Below are positions 24,129 to 32,714 of a stretch of DNA of 64,000 bases, piece after piece. This DNA is from Propionibacteriaceae bacterium. Its GTDB lineage: Bacteria > Actinomycetota > Actinomycetes > Propionibacteriales > Propionibacteriaceae. Where the stretch lies: positions 186,001 to 250,000 of the forward strand of contig JADKFR010000003.1 in NCBI GenBank assembly GCA_016717345.1, written 5' to 3'. A model generated the notes under the pieces. That model did no database searches and was not told the DNA's origin. It saw nothing but the letters and a program-made list of their open reading frames with translations. Every line of letters begins with the position of its first letter. Positions within the stretch are counted from its first letter, which is position 1. Both the position numbers and the translations under genes were made by a program.

Positions 24129-26966
24129 TCAGCTGCAGCCGCTGGTCGAACCGCACCCCTCACAGACGTAGCACGACCCACTGGGACGCATCTTGGTGCC
24201 ACAGGTCAGGCACAGAGGGGCATCCACCTTGAGACCGGTCAGCGCTGTCAACAGATCGGCGGTGCTGGTCGGTGACTCCACGAGCGGCGGCTGGAGCGGT
24301 CCCGCGCCGTCGAGGTGGAGGTCATCGGCCGCGTCGTTCTTGAGCGTCTCCGACTCGATCAGGTCGGCCTCGTCCTCGTCGGAGAGGTACGAGCCGGTTT
24401 CCACATAGCGGGCACGCTCACCGGCGGTGTAGATCCCCAGTTCTGCGCGTTCATCGAAGGATAGGTAATCCAGCGAGAGGCGGCGGAAGATGTAGTCCAT
24501 GATCGACTGGGCCATCCGGACGTCCGGATCGTCAGTCATGCCGGCGGGTTCGAACTTCAGATTGGTGAACTTCTGAGCGAAGGTGCCCAGCGGCACTCCG
24601 TACTGGAGGCCGATCGACACGGCGATGCTGAAGGCGTCCATCACGCCGGCCAGGGTGGAACCCTGCTTGCCGAGCTTCAAGAACAACTCACCCAGCGCGC
24701 CGTCCTCGTACATGCCGGAGGTCATGTACCCCTCGGCGCCGGCCACCGAGAATGAGGTGGTGCGGCTGACCCGGGACTTCGGCAGGCGCTTCCGGCGGGG
24801 CCGGTATTCGATACGCACCTCGGGCTCGGCCGCGACCGGAGCCTTCGACTCCGCCTTCTTGCCGTCACTCAGGGGCTGCCCCACCTTGCACTTGTCGCGA
24901 TAGACCGCCAGCGCCTTCAGCCCGAGCTTCCACCCCTGCAGGTAGACGTCCGCGATCTCCTCAACGGTGGCTGTCTCGGGCAGGTTGACGGTTTTGGAGA
25001 TGGCCCCCGACAGGAACGGCTGCGCGGCAGCCATCATCCGGACGTGACCCATTGGCTTGATCGACCGTTGGCCCATCGCCGTGTCGAAAACCTCATAGTG
25101 CTCGGGCCGCAGACCCGGCGCGTTCACGACGTGCCCGTGCTCGCCGATGTACTCGACAATCGCCTCGACCGTCTCGTCGGGGTAGCCCAGCCGGGTGAGG
25201 GCCCGCGAGATCGTCTGGTTGACGATCTGCATCGACCCGCCGCCGACCAACTTCTTGAACTTCACCAGGGAGAAGTCCGGCTCGATACCCGTGGTGTCGC
25301 AGTCCATCATGAAACCGATGGTGCCGGTCGGGGCGAGGACGGAAGCCTGGGCGTTGCGGAACCCGTTCTTCTCCCCGAGCCGCACCACGGTGTCCCATTC
25401 AGCGGTCGCAGCCTCCTGCACCACCGTGTCGAGGGCGTCGTACCCGCGCAGGTCGTCGTTCGCCGCCCGATGCTTGCGCATCACCCGTTGATGGGCACTG
25501 GCGTTGCGGGCGTACCCGTTGTACGGCCCCACGACCGCAGCCAGTTCTGCCGAACGGCGGTAAGAGGCTGCCGTCATGAGGGAGGTGATCGAGGCGGCCA
25601 GTGCTCGACCCGCGTCGGAGTCATAGCCCCGGCCGACCGCCATCAACAGCGCACCCAGATTCGCGTACCCGATGCCGAGCTGGCGGTAGTTCCGAGTCGT
25701 TTCTCCGATCGGCTCGGTCGGGAAGTCGGCAAAGCAGATCGAGATGTCCATGGCCGTGATGATCAGTTCCACGGCCTTGGTGAACAGTCCAGCGTCAAAG
25801 GTCCCATCGTCGGCCAGGAACTTCAGCAGGTTCAGGCTCGCCAGGTTGCAGGAGGAGTTGTCCAGGCTCATGTACTCCGAGCAGGGGTTGGAGGCGGTGA
25901 TGCGGCCGGTCTCGGGGTTGGTGTGCCAGGCGTTGATCGTGTCGTCATACTGCAGCCCCGGATCGGCGCACTCCCAGGCAGCCTTCGCGATCTTGTTGAA
26001 CAACTCACGCGCGTCCACCGTGTCGATGACCACCGGCTCGTTGCGGGCCATCAGGTTGAAGGGCGTGCCGTCCACTACCGCCTGCATGAAGGCGTCGGAA
26101 ACCCGAACCGAGTTGTTCGCGTTCTGATACTGGACACTCACGATGTCCTTGCCGCCAAGATCCATGTCGAACCCGGCATCACGAAGGGCGCGGATCTTGT
26201 CCTCTTCGCGGGCCTTGGTTTCCACAAACTCCTCGATGTCGGGGTGATCGACGTCCAGCACGACCATCTTGGCCGCCCGCCGGGTCGCTCCCCCGGACTT
26301 GATCGTCCCCGCGCTGGCATCCGCCCCGCGCATGAAGGAGACGGGCCCGGACGCCGTCCCGCCCGAGGACAGCAGTTCCTTCGACGATCGAATCCTGGAA
26401 AGGTTCAGCCCTGCCCCTGAGCCACCCTTGAAGATGAACCCTTCTTCGCGGTACCAGTTGAGGATCGAGTCCATCGAGTCATCCACGCTGAGGATGAAGC
26501 AGGCGCTCACCTGCTGCGGGCTCGCGGTGCCGACGTTGAACCAGACCGGGGAGTTGAAGCTGAAGTACTGGTGGAGCAACATCCAGGTGAGTTCATGTTC
26601 GAAGATCTCGGCATCGTCGGGGCCCGCGAAGTACCCGTTCGCCTCCCCGGACTTCCGGTAGGTCGTCACGACGCGGTCCAGGATGGTGCGCAGGCTCGTC
26701 TCCCGAGCAGGGGTTCCCAGCGCGCCCCGGAAGTACTTCGTGGTCACGATGGTGGAGGCATTCAGGCTCCAGAAGTCCGGGTACTCCACGCCACGCTGCT
26801 CGAAGACGGTCTCACCAGTGCGCCAGTTCGTCTGGACGATGTCGCGAAGTTCCCAGGTCACCTCATCGTAGGGATGCACTCCAGGCGTCGTGAACACCCG
26901 CTTGATGGTCAGCCCGGGGGCTTTGCGCGCCGTGCGCGGTGCGGCGGTCTTCACGGTGTCTGTCAT
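24129..26966 (-). CDS. nrdJ: Vitamin B12-dependent (class II) ribonucleotide reductase
   Basis: 945-residue adenosylcobalamin-dependent reductase making deoxyribonucleotides without oxygen. Visible are NPCSEYMSLDNSSCNLASLNLL (active-site Cys and Asn/Glu region), LAPTGTIGFMMDCDT and GGSGAGLNLSRIRSS, and a C-terminal Cys cluster (CLTCGTKMR, CYVCEGCGS) typical of the actinobacterial NrdJ zinc/redox tail. ATG 26966 follows GAGAGG; 31 upstream in-frame codons are not believed. It lies 55 bases after nrdR in one operon. No cobalamin riboswitch is seen upstream. Confidence 0.94.
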   Translation of the reverse strand: MTDTVKTAAPRTARKAPGLTIKRVFTTPGVHPYDEVTWELRDIVQTNWRTGETVFEQRGVEYPDFWSLNASTIVTTKYFRGALGTPARETSLRTILDRVVTTYRKSGEANGYFAGPDDAEIFEHELTWMLLHQYFSFNSPVWFNVGTASPQQVSACFILSVDDSMDSILNWYREEGFIFKGGSGAGLNLSRIRSSKELLSSGGTASGPVSFMRGADASAGTIKSGGATRRAAKMVVLDVDHPDIEEFVETKAREEDKIRALRDAGFDMDLGGKDIVSVQYQNANNSVRVSDAFMQAVVDGTPFNLMARNEPVVIDTVDARELFNKIAKAAWECADPGLQYDDTINAWHTNPETGRITASNPCSEYMSLDNSSCNLASLNLLKFLADDGTFDAGLFTKAVELIITAMDISICFADFPTEPIGETTRNYRQLGIGYANLGALLMAVGRGYDSDAGRALAASITSLMTAASYRRSAELAAVVGPYNGYARNASAHQRVMRKHRAANDDLRGYDALDTVVQEAATAEWDTVVRLGEKNGFRNAQASVLAPTGTIGFMMDCDTTGIEPDFSLVKFKKLVGGGSMQIVNQTISRALTRLGYPDETVEAIVEYIGEHGHVVNAPGLRPEHYEVFDTAMGQRSIKPMGHVRMMAAAQPFLSGAISKTVNLPETATVEEIADVYLQGWKLGLKALAVYRDKCKVGQPLSDGKKAESKAPVAAEPEVRIEYRPRRKRLPKSRVSRTTSFSVAGAEGYMTSGMYEDGALGELFLKLGKQGSTLAGVMDAFSIAVSIGLQYGVPLGTFAQKFTNLKFEPAGMTDDPDVRMAQSIMDYIFRRLSLDYLSFDERAELGIYTAGERARYVETGSYLSDEDEADLIESETLKNDAADDLHLDGAGPLQPPLVESPTSTADLLTALTGLKVDAPLCLTCGTKMRPSGSCYVCEGCGSTSGCS

Positions 26967-27021
26967 GCTGCTGCCTCTCGATGTCATGCCTGTGCTGACG
27001 GATGTTGGTGCGTCCGATGGT

Positions 27022-27480
27022 TCAGTGGACGGCGAGCGCCGACTGGCGCAGATGGTCAATTTCGACTTCGAAGTCCTCGACCGAGTCGTAGTGGCGATAG
27101 ACCGAGGCGAATCTCAGATAGGCGACGGCATCAAGTTGGCGGAGCGGCCCGAGGATCGCCACCCCGACGTCGTCCGCAGGGATCTCCGCCTGCCCGCTGG
27201 CCCGCAGGCACTCCTCGACCTGCTGGCCGAGCCGAGCCACGTCGTCCTCTGTGACGGGACGGCCCTTGCAGGCCTTTGCCACCCCCCGCATCACCTTCTC
27301 GCGGGAAAAGGGCTCCACCACACCGGAACGCTTGACGACGAGCAGCTGCATCTGCTCGAGCGTGGTGAACCGGCGTTCGCATCGGGGACACTGCCGCCGG
27401 CGCCGAATGCTGGCACCGTCCTCGGCGACTCGGGAATCAAGCACGCGAGTGTCGGAATGACGGCAATGGGGACAGTGCAC
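27022..27480 (-). CDS. nrdR: Transcriptional repressor NrdR
   Basis: 152-residue regulator of ribonucleotide reductase genes. The N-terminal zinc ribbon is CPHC-X27-CPRC (VHCPHCRHSDTRV ... RRRQCPRCERRFTT), followed by an ATP-cone (VVKRSGVVEPFSREKVMRGV) that senses dATP/ATP. GTG 27480 gives the standard N-terminus and follows GAGAGGAG; the 18-codon longer version is rejected. It heads the nrdR-nrdJ operon, so it is probably autoregulated. Confidence 0.94.
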   Translation of the reverse strand: MHCPHCRHSDTRVLDSRVAEDGASIRRRRQCPRCERRFTTLEQMQLLVVKRSGVVEPFSREKVMRGVAKACKGRPVTEDDVARLGQQVEECLRASGQAEIPADDVGVAILGPLRQLDAVAYLRFASVYRHYDSVEDFEVEIDHLRQSALAVH

Positions 27481-27582
27481 GTCACGCTCCTCTCCCGAGC
27501 CGTCAAGACGGACCCTGTGGGTAACCCTGTGCACGGTGTGTGGAAACCAACCACAACCTGTGGAGTAAACACAACCGTGTAA

Positions 27583-27595
27583 CTACTAGATGTAG
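27583..27595. promoter_or_regulatory. Candidate NrdR box
   Basis: CTACTAGATGTAG is an inverted repeat (arms CTAC/GTAG) with the TAGATGTAG core resembling actinobacterial NrdR boxes (related to ACAC-TATATATA-GTGT). It lies about 100 bases before nrdR. A match by eye only. Confidence 0.4.
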
Positions 27596-27666
27596 AGGTT
27601 ATGCCCCACAGCGGCCCAGCGCAAGAGCCTCAGCGGCCCGCATCGAGTGGCGAACGAAAGAGACGT

Positions 27667-28032
27667 TCAGGCACCGGCGAGGAGACTGGCGACCGACCCG
27701 GTGGCAGTCAGCGGCTCGTTGCTCACGGAGAGAAAACTCGTGACCAGGACGACAAGAGAGACGGCCATCAGCAGCAGAAAGCCGGAGATCACGACCGCCC
27801 GCCCGCGGTCGGTCAGCCGAAGCGACGAGACGGAGTCTTCCGCCACCCGGGAGTGGGATCGCAGCCTGGGCGCACTCACGCCACCGGGCCGGCCGGCGGG
27901 CTTGGTCGTGGGACCGCGACGACCGCCCTCCGAGTGGCGGCTCCGGGCGGCTCGGGCGTGGGGGTGTTCCACGCGCACCCAGTGGCGCTCAGGGATCATC
28001 GGTTCGGCCACGTCAATCAGTAGCGCGCTCAT
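27667..28032 (-). CDS. SOS-controlled small membrane protein, DivS/ChiZ/YneA-like by position
   Basis: 121 residues: an 85-residue Arg/Pro-rich cytoplasmic N-terminus (MSALLIDVAEPMIPERHWVRVE...), then one membrane helix (AVVISGFLLLMAVSLVVLVTSFL) and only about 18 residues outside. AAGGAG lies five bases before ATG 28032. Transcription is divergent from lexA, with a perfect LexA box just after a TAGTAT -10. The lexA / small membrane gene / nrdR order matches corynebacterial divS and mycobacterial chiZ, SOS division inhibitors, but no LysM domain is present in any frame before nrdR. Role as a division inhibitor is inference from position. Confidence 0.72.
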   Translation of the reverse strand: MSALLIDVAEPMIPERHWVRVEHPHARAARSRHSEGGRRGPTTKPAGRPGGVSAPRLRSHSRVAEDSVSSLRLTDRGRAVVISGFLLLMAVSLVVLVTSFLSVSNEPLTATGSVASLLAGA

Positions 28033-28052
28033 GATTGCTCCTTCGTTGATGG

Positions 28053-28068
28053 TCGAACGCTTGTTCGA
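28053..28068. promoter_or_regulatory. LexA box 1 (SOS operator of the divergent membrane gene)
   Basis: TCGAACGCTTGTTCGA, a perfect match to the actinobacterial SOS box TCGAAC-N4-GTTCGA. It covers the likely start of transcription of the minus-strand gene (its TAGTAT -10 is at 28068-28073). Confidence 0.9.
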
Positions 28069-28108
28069 TACTATTCTTAGCCGAGGCGGCGGCGAAGCGC
28101 AAGCGGAA

Positions 28109-28124
28109 TCGAACGTTTGTTCGC
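28109..28124. promoter_or_regulatory. LexA box 2
   Basis: TCGAACGTTTGTTCGC, one mismatch from the palindromic SOS box, between the two divergent promoters. Confidence 0.85.
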
Positions 28125-28214
28125 AGCGCGTCGCATGAAGATAGCCCACCAGCCGCCTCTGACACTTTTCTACAAGCCATCTCCGGGGACCCTCGATCGA
28201 TCTTCGCGACACGC

Positions 28215-28230
28215 TCGAACGTTTGTTTCA
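28215..28230. promoter_or_regulatory. LexA box 3 (lexA autoregulation)
   Basis: TCGAACGTTTGTTTCA keeps the left half-site and GTTT of the right half. It overlaps the -35 region of the lexA promoter (-10 at 28249-28254). Confidence 0.7.
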
Positions 28231-28248
28231 TTTCACCCCTGGGCGGGC

Positions 28249-28254
28249 TAGCGT
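28249..28254 (+). promoter_or_regulatory. -10 element of leaderless lexA
   Basis: TAGCGT lies seven bases before ATG 28262; no ribosome site is present. Confidence 0.6.
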
Positions 28255-28261
28255 GGCACTC

Positions 28262-29050
28262 ATGGCAGGTACTCCCACCAACGGAACTCCACCCGGCACC
28301 GAACCGCGGCGGCGCGGGCGGCCCCGGCGTGAGGACATCGCCGCCCAATTGGGCACCTCTGTGAGCGAGCTACCCGATCGTCCCGCCGACGCTGACGGTC
28401 TCACTCCTCGCCAGCGCCGGATTCTGGAAATGATCCGCGACACCCTCGAGCAGCGGGGCTACCCCCCGAGCATTCGAGAGATCGCGGAGTTGGTCGGTCT
28501 GGCGTCGTCGTCGTCGGTGGCCCACCAACTCAGGGTGCTCGAAGCGAAGGGCTTCTTGAGGCGGGATCCGCATCGCCCCCGGGCGATGGAGGTCCGACTG
28601 CCCGACTCGCTCACCAACTCCTCGCCCGTCGCCGAAGTCCCCGTCGACGAGACCGGCCTCTTTGACTTCGCCGCGCGCTCGGTGCAGGCACCCGTGCTGG
28701 GTCGGATCGCGGCCGGTGGGCCGATCCTCGCCGAACAGGCCGTGGAGGACGTCTTCGCCCTGCCGAAGCAACTGGTCGGCGAAGGAACGCTCTTCCTGCT
28801 CGAAGTCCGCGGGGACTCGATGATCGAGGCCGCGATCTGCGACGGCGATTACGTGGTGGTGCGCCAGCAGCCGACAGCGAACAACGGGGACATCGTCGCG
28901 GCGCTACTGGGGGACGAAGCGACGGTCAAGACCTTCAAGCGGGTACCGGGACAGGTGTGGCTGCTGCCACACAACCCCGCCTACTCCCCCATCGACGGGA
29001 ACGAGGCGTCCATCCTGGGCAAAGTCGTTGCAGTGCTCCGTCGACTCTGA
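28262..29050 (+). CDS. lexA: SOS repressor LexA
   Basis: 262-residue repressor/S24 self-cleaving protease. Residues 48-112 form the winged helix (LTPRQRRILEMIRDTLEQRG ... PSIREIAELVGLASSSSVAHQL). Self-cleavage site Ala151-Gly152 in RIAAGGPIL; catalytic Ser186 (RGDSM) and Lys223 (ATVKTFK). A roughly 45-residue extension before the helix contains an AT-hook-like RRRGRPRR, as some actinobacterial LexA proteins have. ATG 28262 is chosen over an upstream ATG at 28223 because the latter would overlap the operator and -35. Confidence 0.95.
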   Translation: MAGTPTNGTPPGTEPRRRGRPRREDIAAQLGTSVSELPDRPADADGLTPRQRRILEMIRDTLEQRGYPPSIREIAELVGLASSSSVAHQLRVLEAKGFLRRDPHRPRAMEVRLPDSLTNSSPVAEVPVDETGLFDFAARSVQAPVLGRIAAGGPILAEQAVEDVFALPKQLVGEGTLFLLEVRGDSMIEAAICDGDYVVVRQQPTANNGDIVAALLGDEATVKTFKRVPGQVWLLPHNPAYSPIDGNEASILGKVVAVLRRL

Positions 29051-29324
29051 CGGGCGCAACACCATTCGAGTCACCGTCCGCGTCAAGCCAGGAGCCTCCC
29101 GAACCAGGGTCGGGGGGCGCTATGGCGAGGACGCTCTTGTGATCGCCGTGACCGCTCCGGCGGTTGAGGGGCGAGCCACCGAAGCAGCCCTCCATGCCCT
29201 CGCCAAGGCACTGGGATGTCCAACTCGCCGGGTGACCCTGGTGACCGGTGCCGCCAGCCGCACGAAGGTCGTCGACGTCCCCGACGCCTGTGCTCAGGCG
29301 GTCGCAGGCCTGCTGGAAGCCTGA
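29028..29324 (+). CDS. DUF167 (YggU) family protein
   Basis: 98-residue protein: RVTVRVKPGASRTRVGGRYGEDALVIAVTAPAVEGRATEAALHALAKALG is the complete DUF167 signature. Function unknown across bacteria. The only available start is a TTG inside the end of lexA (23-base overlap), implying translational coupling. Its last 31 bases overlap the end of the convergent dinG gene. Confidence 0.8.
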   Translation: MQCSVDSDGRNTIRVTVRVKPGASRTRVGGRYGEDALVIAVTAPAVEGRATEAALHALAKALGCPTRRVTLVTGAASRTKVVDVPDACAQAVAGLLEA

Positions 29325-31309
29325 AGGCTGCGCAGCTCCGACAGCCTGCGCAGCGCACCGATGGCCGTTTCGGTGTCGGACGTCATCCAGAAGTCGGGCA
29401 TCGAAGCCCGCAGGAAGCTGCCGTAACGGGCCGTGAGGAGTCGCGGATCGAGCACCGCGACCACGCCCTTGTCACTCGAGCGTCTGATCAGACGTCCCGA
29501 CCCTTGGGCGAGGAGGAGTCCGGCATGAGTGGCGGCCACGGCCATGAATCCGTTGCCGCCCGCCTCGGCCACCGCGCGTTGTCGGGCCTGCAGTAACGGA
29601 TCGTCGGGGCGCGGGAACGGGATCTTGTCGATGATCACCAGCTGGCAGGTCTCCCCCGGCACGTCGATTCCCTGCCACAGCGAGAGGGTCCCGAACAGGC
29701 TCGCCTCCGGGTCGTCAACGAATTGCTTCGTGAGTTCCGGAAGTTGCCGCTCCCCCTGGCACAGGATCGTCGCGTGGGGCAGTTCCGCGCGACAGAAGCG
29801 AGCCGCTGCCTCGGCGGAACGCTGGGAGGCGAACAGACCAAGGGTCCTTCCACCCGCGGCCCAGACCAACTCGGCGATTTCGGCCATCGCATCGACGCTG
29901 ATCCCGTCCCGGTGAGGCGGCGCGAGGTGCCGTGCCACGTAGAGGATCGCCTGGCGTCGGTAGTCGAACGGCGAACCCACGTCCACCCCCTGCCAGGTCC
30001 GGGCGCCGGCGGACTCGGGCCCCGCCCACAACCCCAGGGAGGTGGCGACCGCGTCGAAGTCGCCCCCGATCCGCAGGGTGGCCGAGGTCAGCACGCAGGG
30101 CTTGTCGGCCAGGATCTGGTCGCGGATCAACCCGGCAACCGACAGCGGAGCCTGGTAGGCGCCTCGGCCGAACCGCTCCCGCTCGGCCAGCCAGATGACG
30201 TCCGTCTCTGACAGCGCGGCCAATCGCTCGGCGACCTCGAAGGTCTCCTTGGCGGCGGCTGCGGCCTGAACCCTGTCGTTGTCGTCGGCGGCACCAGCCA
30301 GGGCGGAGACCACGCGTCGACTGACGTCACGCACTCGCCGGAAAGCGGACACGACAGCGCTGTCAGGGTCATCCACCCGTCCCAGCGCCGCTGCGTCCAA
30401 GGCCACTCGGAGAGTGTCAGCGGTCTCCAGGAACTCCAGCCCCAGGTCGTCCTCCAGCCACAGCAGGCACCGACGGGCTACCCGCTCGAGAGCCTGGGGG
30501 CTGAGTTCATGCGACGCGGCGCCCGTCACCCGAGCGACCAGTTCGTGCGCCTCGTCGATGATGACGGCATCGTGGCTCGGGAGGGCGGTGCCCCCGTGCA
30601 GCGCATCGATGGCCAGCAATGCGTGATTCGTCACCACCAACTGGCTTCCCCGCGCGCGCTCCCTGGACAACTCGGCGAAGCACTCCTGGCCATAGGGGCA
30701 GCGAGCGCTGCCAAGGCACTCGCGCACCGGGATCGACACGTGAGCCCAGGCCTGAGGGCCATGGCTGGGCGCGTCATCACGGTCAGCCAGGCCGTTGCCC
30801 CGGGACTCCGCTTCGGCCCACTCCCGCAACGCCACGACCTCGATTCCGGCTGCGCTGGCAGCGTCCGTGGGGCCTGCGGCGCTCGACAGGTCGCCGGCAC
30901 CAAGCAAGGTGTCCTGGACGGCGCCCTGACCATCACGCACCCGGTACAGGCAGGCGTAGTTGCCCCGCCCTTTCACCACCGCATGGCTGATCCGCTTGCC
31001 GGTGACCTCTTCACAGGCCGTCACTGCGGCCGGGATGTCCTTGGTGGCGAGCTGGGCCTGCAACGCCAGCGTCGCCGTCGCGATCACCACCCGCGCCTCC
31101 GGATTCGAGGCCAGGTAGGCGAGCGCCGGCGCGAGGTAGCCCAGGGACTTCCCGGTTCCCGTCCCGGCTTGGACGAGCAGGTGGTCGCCGGAACTGAAGC
31201 TGGCCGCGACCCTGCCGGCCATCTCCCCCTGACCTGGACGCGCGCTCCCCCCGATCCGGTCCACGGCGGCTTGGAGGATCGCTGCTGTCAGGTCTCCGGA
31301 CTCAGCCAC
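29294..31309 (-). CDS. dinG: DinG/XPD-type ATP-dependent DNA helicase
   Basis: 671-residue superfamily 2 helicase. Walker A QAGTGTGKSLGYL, an iron-sulfur cluster set (CLYRVRDG, then CLGSARCPYGQECF), DEAH in VIIDEAHELVARV and the C-terminal motifs VLTSATLRI and QGSGRLIRRSSDKG. DinG-like enzymes unwind 5'-3' and resolve R-loops or replication barriers. GTG 31309 overlaps the hflX stop (GTGGCTGA), so translation is coupled to hflX; the preceding 156 codons of the longer frame are hflX antisense-frame noise. No LexA box is seen directly upstream. Confidence 0.88.
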   Translation of the reverse strand: MAESGDLTAAILQAAVDRIGGSARPGQGEMAGRVAASFSSGDHLLVQAGTGTGKSLGYLAPALAYLASNPEARVVIATATLALQAQLATKDIPAAVTACEEVTGKRISHAVVKGRGNYACLYRVRDGQGAVQDTLLGAGDLSSAAGPTDAASAAGIEVVALREWAEAESRGNGLADRDDAPSHGPQAWAHVSIPVRECLGSARCPYGQECFAELSRERARGSQLVVTNHALLAIDALHGGTALPSHDAVIIDEAHELVARVTGAASHELSPQALERVARRCLLWLEDDLGLEFLETADTLRVALDAAALGRVDDPDSAVVSAFRRVRDVSRRVVSALAGAADDNDRVQAAAAAKETFEVAERLAALSETDVIWLAERERFGRGAYQAPLSVAGLIRDQILADKPCVLTSATLRIGGDFDAVATSLGLWAGPESAGARTWQGVDVGSPFDYRRQAILYVARHLAPPHRDGISVDAMAEIAELVWAAGGRTLGLFASQRSAEAAARFCRAELPHATILCQGERQLPELTKQFVDDPEASLFGTLSLWQGIDVPGETCQLVIIDKIPFPRPDDPLLQARQRAVAEAGGNGFMAVAATHAGLLLAQGSGRLIRRSSDKGVVAVLDPRLLTARYGSFLRASMPDFWMTSDTETAIGALRRLSELRSLQASSRPATA

Positions 31310-32714
31310 CGCTGTCGTGCTCGGCGTAACGCGCCAACTCCCCCGCCAGGTCGGAATTGACTCGGACGGTGACCCGCGTGCCGTCGGCAGTGTGCTCGGA
31401 GGAGACGAACTCCCCCTCCTGATGAATCCGATTGATGAGGTCTCCCCGGTCGTAGGGGACCAGCGCGGACACGTCCACGGCCGGGCGTGGAAGCCGCTGT
31501 TCGAGGACGGCCTGCAGCTCGGCCAGCCCCTCGCCGGTGCGGGCGGAGACGAAGACCGCGTCGCCGAAGCGGCCACGCAACGCCAACAGCATGGAGTCGG
31601 GCGCCTGATCGATCTTGTTGATGACCAACTGCTCAGCGATCCCGGCCGCCCCGATATCGCTGAGGACAGAGCGCACGGCGGCGATCTGCCCGAAAGGATC
31701 GACGTCGGAACCGTCGACGATGTGCAGCAACAGATCGGCCTCGACGGATTCCTCCAGCGTCGAACGGAACGCCTCAATCAGGTCGTGCGGGAGGTGCCGA
31801 ATGAACCCGACGGTGTCGGTGAGGGTGAACTGGCGCCCGTCGCTGGTCGCGGCCCGCCGCGTGGTGGGATCGAGGGTGGCGAAGAGAGCGTCCTCAACCA
31901 GTACTCCGGCGCCAGTGAGCCGATTCAACAGTGACGATTTCCCGGCGTTGGTGTAGCCGACGATCGCCACCGAGGGGACCTGACTGCGACGGCGCTGAGC
32001 ACGCTTGGTCTCGCGCACGGAGTCGAGTTCGCGCAGCCTCCGACGCAGTCCTGCGATCCGGGTCTTGATGCGGCGCCGATCGATCTCGATCTTGGTCTCA
32101 CCGGGACCGCGGCCACCGATCCCCGCCCCCGCGGCGGCCCGCCCGCCGACTTGGCGCGATAGGTTGCCTCCCCAGCCGCGGAGGCGCTGCCGGAGGTACT
32201 GCAACTGCGCAAGTTCCACCTGCGCCTTGCCCTCGGCGCTCTTGGCGTGGGCAGCGAAGATGTCCAGGATGAGGGCGGTCCGGTCGACGACCTTCACCCC
32301 GACCCGATCCTCGAGGTTGCGCAACTGGGCTGGTTCGAGTTCGCCGTCACAGATCACGGTGTCGGCCCCGGTGGCGATCACCACCCGTCGCACTTCGTCG
32401 ACCTTGCCCCGGCCGATGAAGGTAGCGGGATCCGGGTGGGAGCGCCGCTGCACCAGACCTTCCAGGACCTCCGAGCCAGCGGTTTCGGCCAGCAGCTTCA
32501 GCTCCGCCATGGAATTCTCGGCATCGGCTTCGGTGCCGCTGGTCCAAACCCCGACGAGCACGACGCGCTCCAACTGGAGCTCGCGGTACTCGACCTCGCT
32601 GATGTCCGTGAGCTGGGTGGACATCCCTGCGACGCGACGCAGGGACTGGCGCTCCACGAGCTCCCACTGGTCGCCGTCAGGGTCGTGCGACGTTTCGACG
32701 GTGTGTTCGGCCAT
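31302..32714 (-). CDS. hflX: Ribosome-associated GTPase HflX
   Basis: 470 residues. N-terminal HflX domain (LERVVLVGVWTSG ... FIGRGKVDEV), then a glycine-rich linker (GGRAAAGAGIGGRGPGETKIEID) and G domain: GYTNAGKSSLLNRL, DTVGFIRHLPHDL, NKID. HflX splits stalled 70S/100S ribosomes after heat stress. ATG 32714 shares one base with the dapF stop (TGATG), and GAGAGGGAG lies upstream. Third gene of miaA-dapF-hflX-dinG. A ClgR target in Corynebacterium. Confidence 0.94.
   Translation of the reverse strand: MAEHTVETSHDPDGDQWELVERQSLRRVAGMSTQLTDISEVEYRELQLERVVLVGVWTSGTEADAENSMAELKLLAETAGSEVLEGLVQRRSHPDPATFIGRGKVDEVRRVVIATGADTVICDGELEPAQLRNLEDRVGVKVVDRTALILDIFAAHAKSAEGKAQVELAQLQYLRQRLRGWGGNLSRQVGGRAAAGAGIGGRGPGETKIEIDRRRIKTRIAGLRRRLRELDSVRETKRAQRRRSQVPSVAIVGYTNAGKSSLLNRLTGAGVLVEDALFATLDPTTRRAATSDGRQFTLTDTVGFIRHLPHDLIEAFRSTLEESVEADLLLHIVDGSDVDPFGQIAAVRSVLSDIGAAGIAEQLVINKIDQAPDSMLLALRGRFGDAVFVSARTGEGLAELQAVLEQRLPRPAVDVSALVPYDRGDLINRIHQEGEFVSSEHTADGTRVTVRVNSDLAGELARYAEHDSGG

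Noticed and set aside
25044..26420. 458-residue open frame antisense to nrdJ
   Set aside because: Shadow of a certain gene; no recognisable motif.
26967..27021. Cobalamin riboswitch before nrdJ
   Set aside because: Only 55 bases separate nrdR and nrdJ and no B12-box-like sequence is present there or before nrdR.
27600..27666. LysM domain continuing the SOS membrane gene in another frame
   Set aside because: All three frames after the stop were read; none gives a LysM pattern before nrdR control sequences.
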